64,000 bases of DNA from Alteromonas australica (lineage in GTDB: Bacteria; Pseudomonadota; Gammaproteobacteria; Enterobacterales; Alteromonadaceae). Shown here piece after piece: positions 26,162 to 35,106 of this stretch. A model generated the notes under the pieces. The model had not been told where the DNA came from. It saw nothing but the letters and a program-made list of their open reading frames with translations, and searched no databases. The first letter of the stretch is position 1. Each line of letters starts with the position of its first letter. The DNA lies in assembly GCF_000730385.1 (NCBI RefSeq), contig NZ_CP008849.1:1364001-1428000 (forward strand). The letters run 5' to 3'. Made by a program: the position numbers and the translations under genes.

Positions 26162-26238
26162 TGGCTCCCCCTCCCCGACTCGAACGGGGGACCTGCGGAT
26201 TAACAGTCCGTCGCTCTAACCAACTGAGCTAAGGGGGA
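26162..26238 (-). tRNA. tRNA-Asn (anticodon GTT), copy 2
   Basis: Same 77-base sequence as the first copy, 28 bases away, with encoded CCA. Both would be transcribed together, this one first. Confidence 0.95.
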
Positions 26239-27337
26239 CCTGCTTTTCAACGGAGGCGAATATTAAAGAGGTACTCGGTTGCTGTCAACAACCTTCCGCA
26301 TTTTTTTGTGCTAAGTGGACAAAAAATAGCTTTTTAGCGCTTTTGTGCTTAATTAAGCACCAAATGCCGAAAAATAATGGTTATTTATTGAGCCATTGGC
26401 GTCACCCACTGAAATAGTAGGCACAGACGTCGATGCCATTTTTTTCTAAGTAAGGGATTTTATTTCCTATCCCGATTATAAAACATCTATAACAAAATAG
26501 AATAACAAAAGCTTTGATTACTGAGTGTATATACAGTATTTAATAAATGTGTAACCTGTACGTAAGTATCGCAAGGTTAGTTGTTACTTACCTTACCAAA
26601 ATCATTTGTCACAAAAAGTAGCGTGGTTACTGGCTTGTAGCTACTTATCCACTAAATCTGTGGATAAGTGTGTTGATAGATGTTTTTTGCCGCCACATGA
26701 ACACTGATCATGTGGAGTATGATCAACCGCTATTGGTGTTAATTATGTTGTTATTTACATATAAAATAGTCACTTAGGTGTTTTTAATTGATCTGCCTAG
26801 ATGATCTTTTTAGATCTAGTGGACAAAAAATATCTTGTGTGTTAAATCGCCGAATGCACACTTGGTGAACGATTTTTGCGGTCGCCGCGAAGTGGAATTT
26901 ACAAATGTTTAACAATCATTGCGTAAAATCAATAAATTACAAATAGCGCTTTCTAAAATACGTGGTGACTTATAAACGACATCTAGATGTCACAAATTTG
27001 TCACGGAGCCGAAAGCGTTGGTTAACTATCCCATGGAGTAAACTAGCAGGACTTCGACTGCAAAAACGATCATTTACACGGGTTTCGTTTAATAATTAGA
27101 CGAAAGTTTAAAAAACACCCCTGCTTTCGTCAAATCGGGTAGGGAGTGAGATGGCCTTCTCTCATTTTAGAAGCTTGGTCGATTTATCGTAGCTTATTAA
27201 GAGTGCGTCCCTTAGACTTATGCTCTTTGATTCTTGGAATCGGTAAAATCAATATGCTGCTACCGAGAACGGTGAAGCCCAAAACGTGAGTAGTGGGCTT
27301 AGCGCTACATTTAAAACCTATAACACTGAGAGGGCTC
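26239..27337. other. 1.1 kb non-coding region with DnaA-box-like and GATC clusters
   Basis: No credible gene on either strand. It is AT-rich, with many short palindromes. Contents: a 15-base direct repeat (AGTGGACAAAAAATA at 26314-26328 and 26818-26832), a 9-bp inverted repeat made of two DnaA-box-like sequences (26644-26668), five GATC sites within 26706-26816, and a TGATCA...TGATCA pair. The 3' end should include the MATE gene promoter and the 5' end the tRNA promoter. Confidence 0.6.
26645..26667. promoter_or_regulatory. Opposed pair of DnaA-box-like sites
   Basis: TTATCCACT (26645-26653) on the plus strand and TGTGGATAA (26659-26667), the exact complement of the consensus box TTATCCACA, face each other with five bases between. 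A weaker box-like TTTGTCACA lies at 26605-26613. In E. coli a DnaA-reactivating site (DARS1) also lies beside uvrB, which here is about 2 kb downstream. Confidence 0.45.
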
Positions 27338-28720
27338 GTGAGTAAAAACACGTCTGCTGGCAAAACATCCAGTTTAATTGAAGGTGATATCAGTTCCACA
27401 TTGAAGCGCATGACCATTCCAATGATTCTGGGCATGATCATGATGATGAGCTTCGGGTTGATAGATACCTTTTTTGTCAGCTTACTGGGCACTGAGCAAC
27501 TTGCCGCTATTAGTTTTACTTTCCCTGTGACGTTCACCGTGATTAGTCTTAACATTGGTCTGGGCATTGGCACATCTGCCATTATTGGCAGACTACAGGG
27601 TAGCAATGATTTAACCTTATCCCAGCATTATGCTACCGGTTCACTCATGTTATCCGCCATATTGGTGGGAAGCTTGGCTTGCGTGGGTTATTTCACGATC
27701 GAGCTCGTTTTCTCTATGTTAAACGCCCCAGTTTTATTGATGCCTTATATTTATGACTATATGGGGCTGTGGTATCTCTCTAGCGTTTTTCTCTCGCTAC
27801 CTATGGTTGGCAATAGTGTACTTCGGGCGTGTGGTGACACGCGTACGCCAAGTGTTGTAATGGCAAGCGTAGGCGGTATTAACGCTATTCTTGACCCTGT
27901 CTTTATTTTTGGCTTTGGTCCGGTACCGGCCATGGGCATTCAAGGTGCCGCATTAGCCACCCTGCTAGCGTGGTGTGTGGGCGCGTTTTGGATCCTGTAT
28001 CTGTTAGCGGTGCAACGTAAATTAATGTTACCTAGGCTGTTGTCTTTTACTGAGTTAAAGGCCAGTAGCAGTGAAATACTGCGTATTGGCCTTCCTGCAG
28101 CGGGAGCCAATATGTTAACCCCAATAGCCGGTGGAGTGATGACAGCGGTTGTCGCTGCTTATGGACCCGCCGCAGTGGCTGCGTGGGGCGTAGGGAACCG
28201 GTTGGAGTCTATTGCCAGTATTCTTGTATTAGCATTGTCTATGACGCTTCCTCCGTTCATAAGCCAAAATGTTGGGGCAAATAAAATAGACCGGGTGAAA
28301 CGCGCTTATTCGTTAACTCTCAAATTTGTGCTTTTTTGGCAATTCACCGTATTCGTCATTATGTGGGTGTTATCCACGTGGATAGGCGCTGCGTTTGCGA
28401 AAGAACCCGAAGTGTCAGCACTTATTCAGTTATTTCTCATGATAGTGCCGCTAGGCTATGGCATGCAGGGTATTATCATACTTACCAACTCTTCGCTAAA
28501 TGCAATGCATCGGCCTATGAGCGCGCTAGCATTAAGTGTGATCCGATTATTTGTATTTTTCGTCCCAATAAGTGTAGCCGCGAGTTATTTGTATGGCTTA
28601 AAGGGGCTGTTCTGGGGAACAGTTATTGCAAACATCGCAATGGCATGTGTGTCGGTGGTGGTGTTTCAACGAGCAATCACGCAATTCGATGCTAGCGACG
28701 TACACAATGAACGCAAGTAA
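27338..28720 (+). CDS. MATE family efflux transporter
   Basis: 460 residues from GTG 27338, preceded by GAGAGGG; the frame is open 15 codons further up, but the family usually starts near SLIEGDISSTLKRMTIPMILGM. Twelve hydrophobic helices are arranged in two similar halves, with the repeated G-x-x-P and NxxLDPVFIFGFGP-type loops of MATE proteins. These antiporters export cationic drugs or metabolites in exchange for Na+ or H+. The stop is 15 bases before uvrB on the same strand, so the two may share a transcript. Confidence 0.9.
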   Translation: MSKNTSAGKTSSLIEGDISSTLKRMTIPMILGMIMMMSFGLIDTFFVSLLGTEQLAAISFTFPVTFTVISLNIGLGIGTSAIIGRLQGSNDLTLSQHYATGSLMLSAILVGSLACVGYFTIELVFSMLNAPVLLMPYIYDYMGLWYLSSVFLSLPMVGNSVLRACGDTRTPSVVMASVGGINAILDPVFIFGFGPVPAMGIQGAALATLLAWCVGAFWILYLLAVQRKLMLPRLLSFTELKASSSEILRIGLPAAGANMLTPIAGGVMTAVVAAYGPAAVAAWGVGNRLESIASILVLALSMTLPPFISQNVGANKIDRVKRAYSLTLKFVLFWQFTVFVIMWVLSTWIGAAFAKEPEVSALIQLFLMIVPLGYGMQGIIILTNSSLNAMHRPMSALALSVIRLFVFFVPISVAASYLYGLKGLFWGTVIANIAMACVSVVVFQRAITQFDASDVHNERK

Positions 28721-28735
28721 AAAAGGTAGTGTTTA

Positions 28736-30751
28736 ATGAGTAAAGGATTTGAACTCCATTCAAATTACAAGCCAGCAGGCGATCAACCCAACGCTATAGC
28801 TACCCTTGTGGATGGGCTAGAGAGTGGGTTAGCCGCGCAAACCCTATTGGGCGTTACTGGCTCAGGAAAAACCTTTACTATGGCAAACGTGATTAGTGAA
28901 GTGCAACGTCCTACCTTAATTTTGGCGCACAATAAAACCCTTGCTGCGCAATTGTATGGCGAAATGAAAGAGTTCTTCCCCAACAATGCGGTAGAGTACT
29001 TTGTTTCTTATTACGATTATTATCAGCCGGAAGCCTACGTTCCTAGTACAGATACCTTCATTGAGAAAGATGCCTCAATTAACGACCACATTGAGCAAAT
29101 GCGATTATCTGCGACTAAGGCGCTGATGGAGCGCCGGGATGTCGTAATTGTGGCAAGTGTGTCTGCAATATATGGTTTGGGCGACCCTGAATCCTATATG
29201 AAAATGCTGCTCCATTTGCGCCAAGGCGACACCATGGATCAACGGGACATATTACGTCGTCTTGCTGAATTACAATATAAACGCAACGATTTAGCTTTTG
29301 AGCGGGGCACATTTCGTGTGCGTGGCGATGTTATAGATATTTTTCCCGCCGATGCAGAAAAGCAAGCGGTTCGGGTTGAGCTGTTTGATGATGAAATAGA
29401 TAAAATAAGCCTTTTCGACCCGCTTACCGGCGCGGTCGATAAATCGGTTGTCCGGGCAACGGTGTTTCCGAAAACCCACTATGTTACACCTCGAGAAAAG
29501 ATTCTCGATGCTATCGAGCGTATTAAAGGTGAGCTAAAAGAACGTAAAACTCAGTTGCAACAGGCAAACAAATTACTGGAAGAGCAACGTATCTCTCAGC
29601 GTACACAGTTTGATATCGAAATGATGATGGAGTTGGGGTACTGCTCTGGGATAGAAAACTATTCTCGTTACCTTTCTGGTCGGGCGCCAGGCGAGCCACC
29701 GCCAACCTTATTAGATTATTTCCCAGCGGATGGCTTAATGTTTATAGATGAATCTCACGTTACCGTATCGCAAGTGGGAGCCATGTACAAAGGGGATAGA
29801 TCCCGCAAAGAAACCTTAGTTGAATTTGGATTTCGTCTTCCATCAGCGTTAGATAATCGCCCGCTTAAATTCGACGAATTTGAACAAATATGCCCTCAAA
29901 CTATTTATGTGTCTGCAACGCCAGGCGAATATGAATTGAATAAAACGCAGGGCGATATTGTAGAGCAAGTTGTTCGTCCTACGGGCTTACTGGATCCTGA
30001 AATTGAAGTTCGCCCTGTTGCTACTCAGGTGGACGATGTGCTTTCTGAGATTCAAAAGCGGGTGAAAGTTGATGAAAGGGTATTGATTACCACGCTGACT
30101 AAGCGAATGGCAGAAGATTTAAGCGAATACCTTAACGAACACGGTGTGAAAGTCAGGTACTTGCACTCAGACATTGATACCGTGGAACGTATCGAGATTA
30201 TTCGAGACTTACGGATTGGTAAGTTTGATGTGCTCGTGGGAATTAACCTGTTACGAGAAGGCCTTGATATGCCAGAGGTGTCTTTGGTTGCAATATTAGA
30301 TGCCGATAAAGAAGGTTTCCTACGCGCAGAGCGTTCACTCATTCAAACAATCGGTCGGGCCGCCAGACACATTAATGGCCGAGCCATTTTGTATGCCGAT
30401 TCTATTACTAAATCTATGCGTAAAGCCATGGACGAAACCGGGCGTCGTCGTCAGAAGCAAATCGAACATAATACGGCGAACAACATTACCCCTATGCGTT
30501 TGAATAAGCCTATTACCGATATTATGGATTTAGGCGAGGGCGCTCACCCTGCGTCTGGAAAGGTGCGGCTACGCAAAGTTGAAGAGAAGAAAAAACAACA
30601 AAAAGCGGCCAGTGCTACCGACCTTATGGATCAGATTGCAGAGCTGGAAAAGCAAATGTTCAATTATGCCCGAGAGCTTGAATTTGAGAAGGCGGCATCC
30701 TTACGGGATGACATTGAAGCGTTAAGAAAACAAGTTGTGGCCCTCTCTTAA
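28736..30751 (+). CDS. uvrB: Excinuclease ABC subunit B
   Basis: 671 residues, close to the E. coli length. Walker [13 protein letters not shown] is near residue 40, the beta-hairpin region [11 protein letters not shown] is near 95, and the helicase motifs FIDESH and TIGRAARH follow. A C-terminal UVR domain ([29 protein letters not shown]) binds UvrC. It verifies DNA damage in nucleotide excision repair with UvrA and UvrC. An AAGGTAGTG sequence precedes the ATG. LexA control is expected, but no clear SOS box was recognised. Confidence 0.98.
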   Translation: MSKGFELHSNYKPAGDQPNAIATLVDGLESGLAAQTLLGVTGSGKTFTMANVISEVQRPTLILAHNKTLAAQLYGEMKEFFPNNAVEYFVSYYDYYQPEAYVPSTDTFIEKDASINDHIEQMRLSATKALMERRDVVIVASVSAIYGLGDPESYMKMLLHLRQGDTMDQRDILRRLAELQYKRNDLAFERGTFRVRGDVIDIFPADAEKQAVRVELFDDEIDKISLFDPLTGAVDKSVVRATVFPKTHYVTPREKILDAIERIKGELKERKTQLQQANKLLEEQRISQRTQFDIEMMMELGYCSGIENYSRYLSGRAPGEPPPTLLDYFPADGLMFIDESHVTVSQVGAMYKGDRSRKETLVEFGFRLPSALDNRPLKFDEFEQICPQTIYVSATPGEYELNKTQGDIVEQVVRPTGLLDPEIEVRPVATQVDDVLSEIQKRVKVDERVLITTLTKRMAEDLSEYLNEHGVKVRYLHSDIDTVERIEIIRDLRIGKFDVLVGINLLREGLDMPEVSLVAILDADKEGFLRAERSLIQTIGRAARHINGRAILYADSITKSMRKAMDETGRRRQKQIEHNTANNITPMRLNKPITDIMDLGEGAHPASGKVRLRKVEEKKKQQKAASATDLMDQIAELEKQMFNYARELEFEKAASLRDDIEALRKQVVALS

Positions 30752-30930
30752 CCTCTAACTGCTTATACTAAAGTTTTAGTATGAGGTGAGATAACCACAA
30801 TATTGGCCAATAAGCGAAATTTTTACTGTAAATTACGGTAGAAAGGCCAATTTTATCGTTGTAATAAAAGGACGACTTGCATATAGTCACTTATTGAGTA
30901 TCTATAACTATACCTAAAACGGGTGACTCT

Positions 30931-31857
30931 ATGCTAAACCGTCTACAGGAATCGGATATAAAGCTACTTCGCGTGTTCTACGCAGTAGCAAGCTGCAACG
31001 GATTTACTGCGGCAGAACCAGTGTTGCGTATGCAGCGTCCCAACATAAGTGCTGCCATTAAAAAGTTGGAAGAGCGTCTTGATCTTGTTCTTTGTCATCG
31101 AGGCAGAGGCGGTTTTCAAATGACGAAAGAAGGCGAAGTTGTATTCCAAGAAACAAAACGTATCTTCAACGCCTTCGATAACTTCGTATTTAATTTAAAA
31201 TCACTTCACGATGATTACTCAGGGCACATTACGTTAGTGTTAATGGCAGGCTTACCGCTATCTATGCACTTAGCTGTAAGTAAAGCGGTTAAAAGTACAA
31301 TGAAAAAGTTTGATGATATTCATGTGAATATCCAAACCCGCTTGTACAATGAAGTTGAGCATGTGGCGTTATCAGGTGAATGTCACTTGGTTGTTTCTAC
31401 CTATGATATGGTAAAACCTGAGTCGGTTACCTTCCACCCAATTGGTATTGCTACCGAAGGGCGACTTTATTGTGCGCCTACTCATCCGTTAGCCAAATAC
31501 CGTGATTGTGAATTACCCGACAACGTGAATATTGAGGACTACCCTGCGATTGGTATTTCAGGCTTATCGTCAGCCAATTATATTGAAGATGAATCACGTT
31601 TAGCCATTCAAACATTTTCAGACTCTTTTGATGCAGCCATGTCGGCCATTATGACTGGCGAATATGTTGGTTTATTACCAGACTACATGGCTAAAGAGCA
31701 GGGCGCGGCACTCGGGCTGGTGCCTATTGCCAACGGCAGTTTGTTTAACTTCAGCCATAATCTATTTGTTATCAACGGAAAAAATACTCGTCTTAACCCT
31801 GTATTAAGGCACTGTATTAAAGAACTTACTTACTTTATTGCGGAAAGCCAAAAGTAG
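30931..31857 (+). CDS. LysR family transcriptional regulator
   Basis: 308 residues. The N-terminal winged helix is at about residues 10-65 (VASCNGFTAAEPVLRMQRPN, then ISAAIKKLEERL), followed by a linker helix and an effector-binding domain (HITLVLMAGLPLSMHLAVSK, CHLVVSTYD, IMTGEYVGLLPDYMA). It is complete, unlike the LysR remnant at 15777. The neighbouring genes do not suggest a pathway. A clear terminator follows. Confidence 0.9.
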   Translation: MLNRLQESDIKLLRVFYAVASCNGFTAAEPVLRMQRPNISAAIKKLEERLDLVLCHRGRGGFQMTKEGEVVFQETKRIFNAFDNFVFNLKSLHDDYSGHITLVLMAGLPLSMHLAVSKAVKSTMKKFDDIHVNIQTRLYNEVEHVALSGECHLVVSTYDMVKPESVTFHPIGIATEGRLYCAPTHPLAKYRDCELPDNVNIEDYPAIGISGLSSANYIEDESRLAIQTFSDSFDAAMSAIMTGEYVGLLPDYMAKEQGAALGLVPIANGSLFNFSHNLFVINGKNTRLNPVLRHCIKELTYFIAESQK

Positions 31858-31898
31858 GCCTTCCCCCATTTTCTCAGCGAGAATGTATGCCATAATGA

Positions 31899-31926
31899 AT
31901 GCCCTAATCGATAGGGCATTTTTATT
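31899..31926 (+). terminator. Intrinsic terminator after the LysR gene
   Basis: ATGCCCTA, loop ATCGA, TAGGGCAT, then TTTTATT. Confidence 0.85.
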
Positions 31927-31955
31927 GGGTAAACGCTATTTTTTTCATAAGTAAA

Positions 31956-32297
31956 TTGTTCGCTTTTTTCTTTGGCGCGTTTAGTTGTTTCGCGCTCCAT
32001 ACCCTGCTGCAAGTCCCAGTAGTATTGGCAGCGGCAATAGTTGGGTTAGCAGGTAGCTTTTGGAATTTCCCAGCATCATATGAACATCACCCACAAGCGG
32101 CCATTTACGCGGGAGCCTTTGCTGGCATGTGCTCGGGAAACTACATTGAATCGTGGTGGTTACTTGCACTTATCTGTGTGCTTGGCGCTAGTTTTTATAC
32201 GGTTACCCGTGGCTTGTTTACCGGCTTTGGAGGTCGGCTAGGTGCAATTGCTTTCGTGGCGGTGGCTGGTGGATTGGTCGTAAGGGACTTTCTATGA
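31956..32297 (+). CDS. Small polytopic membrane protein, unknown function
   Basis: 113 residues from TTG 31956; no ATG lies near the start and the ribosome-binding site is weak. It is almost entirely hydrophobic with three or four helices and small-residue-rich (AAIVGLAGSFWNF, YAGAFAGMCSG, GFGGRLGAIAFVAVAGGLV). It overlaps the next membrane gene by four bases (ATGA), so the two proteins are likely partners in one complex. I recognise no family. Confidence 0.6.
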   Translation: MFAFFFGAFSCFALHTLLQVPVVLAAAIVGLAGSFWNFPASYEHHPQAAIYAGAFAGMCSGNYIESWWLLALICVLGASFYTVTRGLFTGFGGRLGAIAFVAVAGGLVVRDFL

Positions 32298-32695
32298 CGG
32301 TGATCCTAATATTTGCCTCTTCGTTGCTTGGTGCATGGTTAACCTATTTCCTTTCACATCACGCTAAGTTTACACCTGTTCGCGCTTCTAGTTTACTCAC
32401 GTTATTGTTCTATTGCGTACTGTATTTATTGGGTGTAGCTCCGGATATGTGGGCTGCGGCATTTTTTGGTGGAAGTTTTGTAGGAATGAGCGCGCCTCAC
32501 CGATTTGGAATGATGGCTGTCACTGTGGCAGGTAGCCTGTTTGCTGCCTGTTACGAGGTATTATTGCCGTTTATCGCTGGTGTGGGCGGCGCGCTAGGGG
32601 TGAGTGCGTTTCTTTCTGTCGCCGCGGTACATTTTCTCACACGGCTACTTGCTAAGGTGAAGGCGAAAGAAAGCCCCTCACAAAGCACACGTTAG
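32294..32695 (+). CDS. Small polytopic membrane protein, partner of the preceding gene
   Basis: 133 residues with four hydrophobic helices ([77 protein letters not shown]). The [19 protein letters not shown] loop mirrors AIYAGAFAGMCSGNY in the upstream protein, suggesting the pair are halves of one fold. The 3' end overlaps the end of convergent queC by four bases. Confidence 0.6.
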   Translation: MTVILIFASSLLGAWLTYFLSHHAKFTPVRASSLLTLLFYCVLYLLGVAPDMWAAAFFGGSFVGMSAPHRFGMMAVTVAGSLFAACYEVLLPFIAGVGGALGVSAFLSVAAVHFLTRLLAKVKAKESPSQSTR

Positions 32696-33354
32696 TGTGC
32701 TTCATACTCAAGGGGGTCGGTTGCATTGTTGTCGCGAAAGGCTTCTAAGCGCTCTTCACAGGCACCACATTTTCCACAAGCTTTCTCTCGCCCATTGTAG
32801 CAGGTCCAAGTTAGCCCATAATCTAAGCCCATTTTCAGTCCATCGGTAAGAATATCGGTTTTACTCACTTTTAAATAAGGGCTAACAATGTCTACCGGGG
32901 TGTAGTTGGCAATGTGACAAACATCATTCATTTTTTCAACAAACTCTGGTCGGCAGTCCGGGTAAATAGCGTGGTCGCCAGAATGCGCGCCATAGTACAC
33001 TTCATTTGCTTCTAAGCTCACAGCGTAACCCACCGCCAATGAAAGTAAAATCATGTTCCTATTGGGTACCACCGTTTGCTTCATGCTAGGTTCTTCGTAG
33101 TGGCCTTCAGGCACTTCAATATCTGAGGTTAACGACGAACCGCCAATTAAGGTGTTAATGGCGCTGATGTCCACCACTTTGTGAGGAATGTTTAAAGACC
33201 GACATACGTTTGCGGCGTAATCGAGTTCCTTTTTATGACGCTGTCCGTAGTCGAACGATAATGCGTTTACTTTTTTTCCATCTCTTATGGCTTTGTGTAA
33301 GACGGTGAAGGAATCCATCCCGCCTGAATAGATAACAACGACGTTTTCTGACAT
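32692..33354 (-). CDS. queC: 7-cyano-7-deazaguanine synthase
   Basis: 220 residues. The ATP-pyrophosphatase loop [11 protein letters not shown] is near residues 10-20, with [11 protein letters not shown] next. A C-terminal zinc site is formed by [15 protein letters not shown]. It converts 7-carboxy-7-deazaguanine to preQ0 with ATP and ammonia on the way to queuosine in tRNA. It is divergent from queE, the preceding pathway enzyme, so the 84 bases between them probably hold both promoters. Confidence 0.97.
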   Translation of the reverse strand: MSENVVVIYSGGMDSFTVLHKAIRDGKKVNALSFDYGQRHKKELDYAANVCRSLNIPHKVVDISAINTLIGGSSLTSDIEVPEGHYEEPSMKQTVVPNRNMILLSLAVGYAVSLEANEVYYGAHSGDHAIYPDCRPEFVEKMNDVCHIANYTPVDIVSPYLKVSKTDILTDGLKMGLDYGLTWTCYNGREKACGKCGACEERLEAFRDNNATDPLEYEAH

Positions 33355-33438
33355 AGTTTTTAAAATTTAAGAAATTATACCCGAATTTTATGTGATCCTT
33401 GGTAAAATCCCAACATACAATTGTAAAAGGGCTAAATT

Positions 33439-34122
33439 TTGTCGACATCTATCACACTCAGCATTAATGAAATGTTTGAAACCATTCAGGGCGAAGGGGC
33501 ACATACGGGGATCCCGTCTATTTTTGTTCGCTTGCAAGGATGTCCGGTTGGTTGTCCGTGGTGTGATACAAAACATACCTGGACGCTGGATGATGCTCTG
33601 GTAACTACAGCGCAAGCCGTCATTGCAAAAAATGAAGAGTCAGAGCATTACTTTGATGTCAACGAAAATGAATTGTTGGCCTTGTTTGCAGCGCAAGGTT
33701 ATGTGGCGAAGCATGTGGTTATTACAGGGGGGGAGCCTTGTATGTACGATTTAATCCCACTCACCGAGTTATTGCATAACCGTGGCTATACCACACAAAT
33801 TGAAACCAGCGGTACGTTTGAAGTGCGTTGTGACCCACGTACATACGTCACTGTGTCGCCCAAAATTAATATGAAAGGGGGCATGGAAGTATTGGTAAGC
33901 GCGCTAGAGCGGGCCAACGAAATTAAACACCCCATTGCAATGCAAAAGCATATTGATGAACTTGATATCCTGCTAGAAAAAGTGTCATCCCTAGACGGTA
34001 AACAAGTGTGTTTACAACCCATCAGCCAACAGGCACGTGCCACCGAGTTAGCCGTCAAAACCTGTATTTCCCGTAATTGGCGTCTATCATTACAGACGCA
34101 CAAATATATCGGTATTGAATAA
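33439..34122 (+). CDS. queE: 7-carboxy-7-deazaguanine synthase (radical SAM)
   Basis: 227 residues from TTG 33439 with AAGGG about seven bases upstream; the next ATG would remove conserved residues. NEMFETIQGEGAHTG is followed by CPVGCPWC, a CxxxCxxC cluster motif that fits the QueE branch of radical SAM enzymes, then VVITGGEPCMYDL. It rearranges 6-carboxytetrahydropterin to carboxy-deazaguanine. It is divergent from queC. Confidence 0.96.
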   Translation: MSTSITLSINEMFETIQGEGAHTGIPSIFVRLQGCPVGCPWCDTKHTWTLDDALVTTAQAVIAKNEESEHYFDVNENELLALFAAQGYVAKHVVITGGEPCMYDLIPLTELLHNRGYTTQIETSGTFEVRCDPRTYVTVSPKINMKGGMEVLVSALERANEIKHPIAMQKHIDELDILLEKVSSLDGKQVCLQPISQQARATELAVKTCISRNWRLSLQTHKYIGIE

Positions 34123-34171
34123 TAAACATGCTAAGTACTGAATTAATGTTGGATTTAAGGGAGCGGTGTTC

Positions 34172-35038
34172 ATGAAATGTATTTTCACGCTGTTGATGAC
34201 TTTTTGGGGCTTTCTTTTATCGCCTGTTGCAGACGCTGCATTGTGGACAATTACCTACCCGCGCCCCATTGACGATACAGATGCGCGTACCGAGTACCCT
34301 ATTGCGTTACTTAAGCTGGCCCTAGACAAAACAGGTGTTAATTACGAGTTGTTACCCTCAGACCGAATTTTGCTTACGGGCAAAGCACTTCGGCAGTTAA
34401 GGGAAAATCGCGAAGTGAATGTTGTTTGGAGTATGACCGATACTCAGCGAGAAAAGGATTTGCTCCCTATTCGTATTCCCATTGCCAAAGGGTTAATTGG
34501 TATGCGGGTGTTCGTGATTAACGAAGAGAAAAAAGATAAATTCGCACAGGTAAAGTCGAAGGGCGACTTATTGAAGCTTACTCCTTTGCAAGGAGAAGAA
34601 TGGCCAGATACGAAAATATTGCAAGCAAACGGGTTTAACGTTTTTACGGTGCCAGAATTTAAACAAGCTTACGCGCTGTTATTGCAGGGGAAAGGCGACT
34701 TTTTTCCACGCTCGGTGATTGAAATAACAGCTGAAATGGAAACGGCAGGGAGGGGGTCTGTTCTGCAAGTTGAACCCGAAATGGCGCTCTATTACCCCAC
34801 TGCCATGTATTACTTTGTGAGCAAAAGTAACCCCACGTTAGCAAGGTTAATTGAAACGGGATTAGAGCGAGCTATAGCCGATGGTTCTTTTGATGATTTG
34901 TTTCTTTCTACCCACAAAACGTTACTTGAATCTTTAAATATGGATTCTCGACGAATATATACGTTGGAAAATCCATTACTCCCACCGAACACGCCGGTGG
35001 GAAATAAGCAATTGTGGTACTCGGTGGTCACGCCATAA
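34172..35038 (+). CDS. Periplasmic solute-binding protein-like (family 3 type)
   Basis: 288 residues from ATG 34172, eight bases after AGGGAG; the in-frame GTG at 34166 sits too close to that site. A signal peptide ends at VADA. The rest resembles amino-acid-type binding proteins (YPIALLKLALDKTGVNYELL, then VVWSMTDTQREKDLLPIRIP). No transporter genes adjoin, so it may be a lone sensor or binding protein. The ligand is unknown. Confidence 0.75.
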   Translation: MKCIFTLLMTFWGFLLSPVADAALWTITYPRPIDDTDARTEYPIALLKLALDKTGVNYELLPSDRILLTGKALRQLRENREVNVVWSMTDTQREKDLLPIRIPIAKGLIGMRVFVINEEKKDKFAQVKSKGDLLKLTPLQGEEWPDTKILQANGFNVFTVPEFKQAYALLLQGKGDFFPRSVIEITAEMETAGRGSVLQVEPEMALYYPTAMYYFVSKSNPTLARLIETGLERAIADGSFDDLFLSTHKTLLESLNMDSRRIYTLENPLLPPNTPVGNKQLWYSVVTP

Positions 35039-35052
35039 TATTAAGCGAGTAC

Positions 35053-35084
35053 AAAAAAAACAGGCCGCATAGCGGCCTGTTTTC
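35053..35084. terminator. Bidirectional intrinsic terminator
   Basis: CAGGCCGC (35061-35068), loop ATA, GCGGCCTG, with an A-run before and TTTT after. It serves the binding-protein gene and convergent asnB. Confidence 0.9.
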
Positions 35085-35106
35085 ATTGGTTATACGAAGG
35101 GGAGTA

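Noticed and set aside
26239-27337. Hidden gene or second replication origin in the 1.1 kb gap
   Set aside because: No open frame with coding character. DnaA boxes and GATC sites are present, but too few boxes and no DUE-like repeats for a chromosomal origin; kept only as a DARS/datA-like candidate.
30765-30782. ATACTAAA-TTTAGTAT palindrome after uvrB as terminator
   Set aside because: Stem is AT-only and lacks a T-run; not reported as a terminator.
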